DNA from: Pseudomonas sp.
GTDB taxonomy: Bacteria > Pseudomonadota > Gammaproteobacteria > Pseudomonadales > Pseudomonadaceae
Direction of reading: 5' to 3'
Length of the DNA stretch: 7,063 nucleotides
NCBI GenBank assembly: GCA_026398835.1
Contig: JAPLSD010000236.1
Span: 1 to 7,063 of the forward strand
The notes beneath the pieces were generated by a model. That model was given only the letters and a program-made list of their open reading frames with translations. It was not told where the DNA came from and made no database searches. Both the position numbers and the translations under genes were made by a program. This document shows positions 6,188 to 7,063 of the stretch, piece by piece (within the stretch, counting starts at the first letter, position 1; every line of letters starts with the position of its first letter).

Positions 6188-7008
6188 CGGCTACTTACAT
6201 GCTGTTCCAGCATGATCCGATTGGAGAGAGAGACTAGCTCACCCTCATCGGTCAGCAATGTAGTTTTAACCGTGCCGATCTCTTCGATCTGACCTTCGAC
6301 CTCACCAACACGCACTTGTTGCCCAACCTGGTACAACTCACGCACATAAATTCCCGCAAGAATTTGCCCAGCGATTTCCCGGCTTCCCAACCCCATGGCC
6401 AAGGCAACTGCCAGACCAACGGTTATCAACACAATCACGATCACATGGTTGAGCAGGTCAGTCTTGACCTCCAACTGGCTGATCGCAACCGAAATACTGA
6501 TGATGATCACCAGGCCTTGAGCGATACGCCCAAGACCTGCAGCGTAATCCAGGCCTACACCTTCTGCCGCACCACGAACCAACCCATTGGCCAGCTGCGC
6601 CAGTAACACGCCGACCAACAGCACCAGCGCGGCACCGAATACTTTCGGCACATACAGCGCCAGCATATCGAGCGTAGCTGAAACTCGTTCAAGTCCAAGG
6701 GATTCAGCAGCAGAAACCAGAAAAATCAGCAATACGAACCAATAGACGATCTTGCCGATCAAGGTCGAGATCGGCACTTGCAGGCCTGCACGGGACAGCA
6801 ATTTGGTCAAACCGGTACCGCCCATCAGGCGATCAAGACCCAGCTTGGCGAGCAATTTGGAGAGCAAAGTGTCGAGCAGCTTGGCCACGACAAAACCCAA
6901 CAGCAGCACAACTAGTGCGCCAAACAGGTTAGGAATGAAATTCGCTACCTTGGTCCACAACGCAGTCATCGCAGTGATGAGGCTCTGAGTCCAGAGATCA
7001 ATTTCCAT
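6184..7008 (-). CDS. cmpX: CmpX, MscS-related cytoplasmic membrane protein (mechanosensitive-channel family)
   Basis: This 274-residue inner membrane protein has about five hydrophobic helices (roughly residues 24-45, 84-101, 119-144, 163-180 and 187-207). The last is followed by an MscS-like segment, GLGSREIAGQILAGIYVREL (206-225), and a short beta domain (about 226-265). MscS family members open under membrane tension, and the helices resemble the conserved TM-helix repeat of small MscS-like proteins. Residues 24-58 and 119-153 look like an internal duplication. The large C-terminal domain of E. coli MscS is missing. In Pseudomonas, cmpX lies just before sigX, and its loss has been reported to change SigX activity and membrane state; the molecular link is unclear. 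The ATG at 7008 begins two bases after the crfX stop, with AAGG (7021-7018) nine bases upstream. Channel activity is inferred from the family and not visible in the sequence. Confidence 0.9.
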   Translation of the reverse strand: MEIDLWTQSLITAMTALWTKVANFIPNLFGALVVLLLGFVVAKLLDTLLSKLLAKLGLDRLMGGTGLTKLLSRAGLQVPISTLIGKIVYWFVLLIFLVSAAESLGLERVSATLDMLALYVPKVFGAALVLLVGVLLAQLANGLVRGAAEGVGLDYAAGLGRIAQGLVIIISISVAISQLEVKTDLLNHVIVIVLITVGLAVALAMGLGSREIAGQILAGIYVRELYQVGQQVRVGEVEGQIEEIGTVKTTLLTDEGELVSLSNRIMLEQHVSSR

Positions 7009-7010
7009 AT

Positions 7011-7063
7011 TCAGTCAGCCTTATCAGCAGCAGTGCGAGCAGAAGGTTTAAGACGGGAAACCG
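7011..7063 (-). CDS. crfX: CrfX, last 16 residues (5' part outside window)
   Basis: An open frame entering from the right edge ends at TGA (7013-7011), two bases before the cmpX ATG. It encodes a short basic tail, VSRLKPSARTAADKAD. The identification rests mainly on position: in Pseudomonas the gene immediately before cmpX is crfX (also written cfrX), a small protein of unknown function in the cmaX-crfX-cmpX-sigX group. The other two frames give either an early stop or a hydrophobic, unlikely peptide. The spacing suggests co-transcription and coupling with cmpX. Confidence 0.65.
   Translation of the reverse strand, partial: VSRLKPSARTAADKAD

Noticed and set aside
1..7063. Undescribed defence or mobile system
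   Set aside because: Every sizeable gene belongs to a known Pseudomonas core family in its usual order; no toxin, nuclease, integrase or unknown cluster is seen.

Overview
The window looks like chromosomal DNA from a fluorescent-group Pseudomonas. The OprF-like porin keeps the Pseudomonas signal peptide and OmpA C-terminus but has a proline-rich linker. SigX matches the P. aeruginosa protein almost residue for residue, as I remember it. A REP-type inverted repeat with the GAGC/GCTTGCTCGCG core typical of P. fluorescens-group genomes sits between the two gene blocks. From memory, the gene order (nirB-nirD-nasA-cobA facing oprF-sigX-cmpX-crfX) is the same as in P. aeruginosa PAO1. This is therefore conserved core DNA and not a genomic island.

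Region 1 (1-4241, + strand) is the end of a nitrate/nitrite assimilation operon. It holds the C-terminal 145 residues of the siroheme nitrite reductase NirB, then NirD, the molybdopterin nitrate reductase NasA, and a uroporphyrinogen-III methyltransferase (cobA). The genes are tightly packed: nirB/nirD overlap as ATGA, nirD/nasA overlap as TGATG, and nasA/cobA are 10 bases apart. NasA reduces nitrate to nitrite, NirBD reduces nitrite to ammonium, and CobA makes the siroheme precursor that NirB needs.

Region 2 (4237-4419) separates the convergent blocks. It contains an 89-base REP doublet (REPIN), whose first arm supplies the cobA stop codon, and a strong hairpin that can terminate transcription from both sides.

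Region 3 (4420-7063, - strand, read right to left) is the cell-envelope stress block. It holds the tail of crfX, cmpX (an MscS-related membrane protein), sigX (an ECF sigma factor) and oprF (the major OmpA-family porin). In Pseudomonas, SigX drives oprF and envelope/lipid genes, and CmpX has been linked to SigX activity. The two short gaps around sigX contain inverted repeats that the genes do not explain.

I found no new multi-gene system, phage, IS element, CRISPR array, tRNA or rRNA. The points most worth checking are the REPIN fused to the cobA stop codon, two interleaved inverted repeats ahead of sigX, the TTG start of sigX, and a perfect inverted repeat between sigX and oprF.
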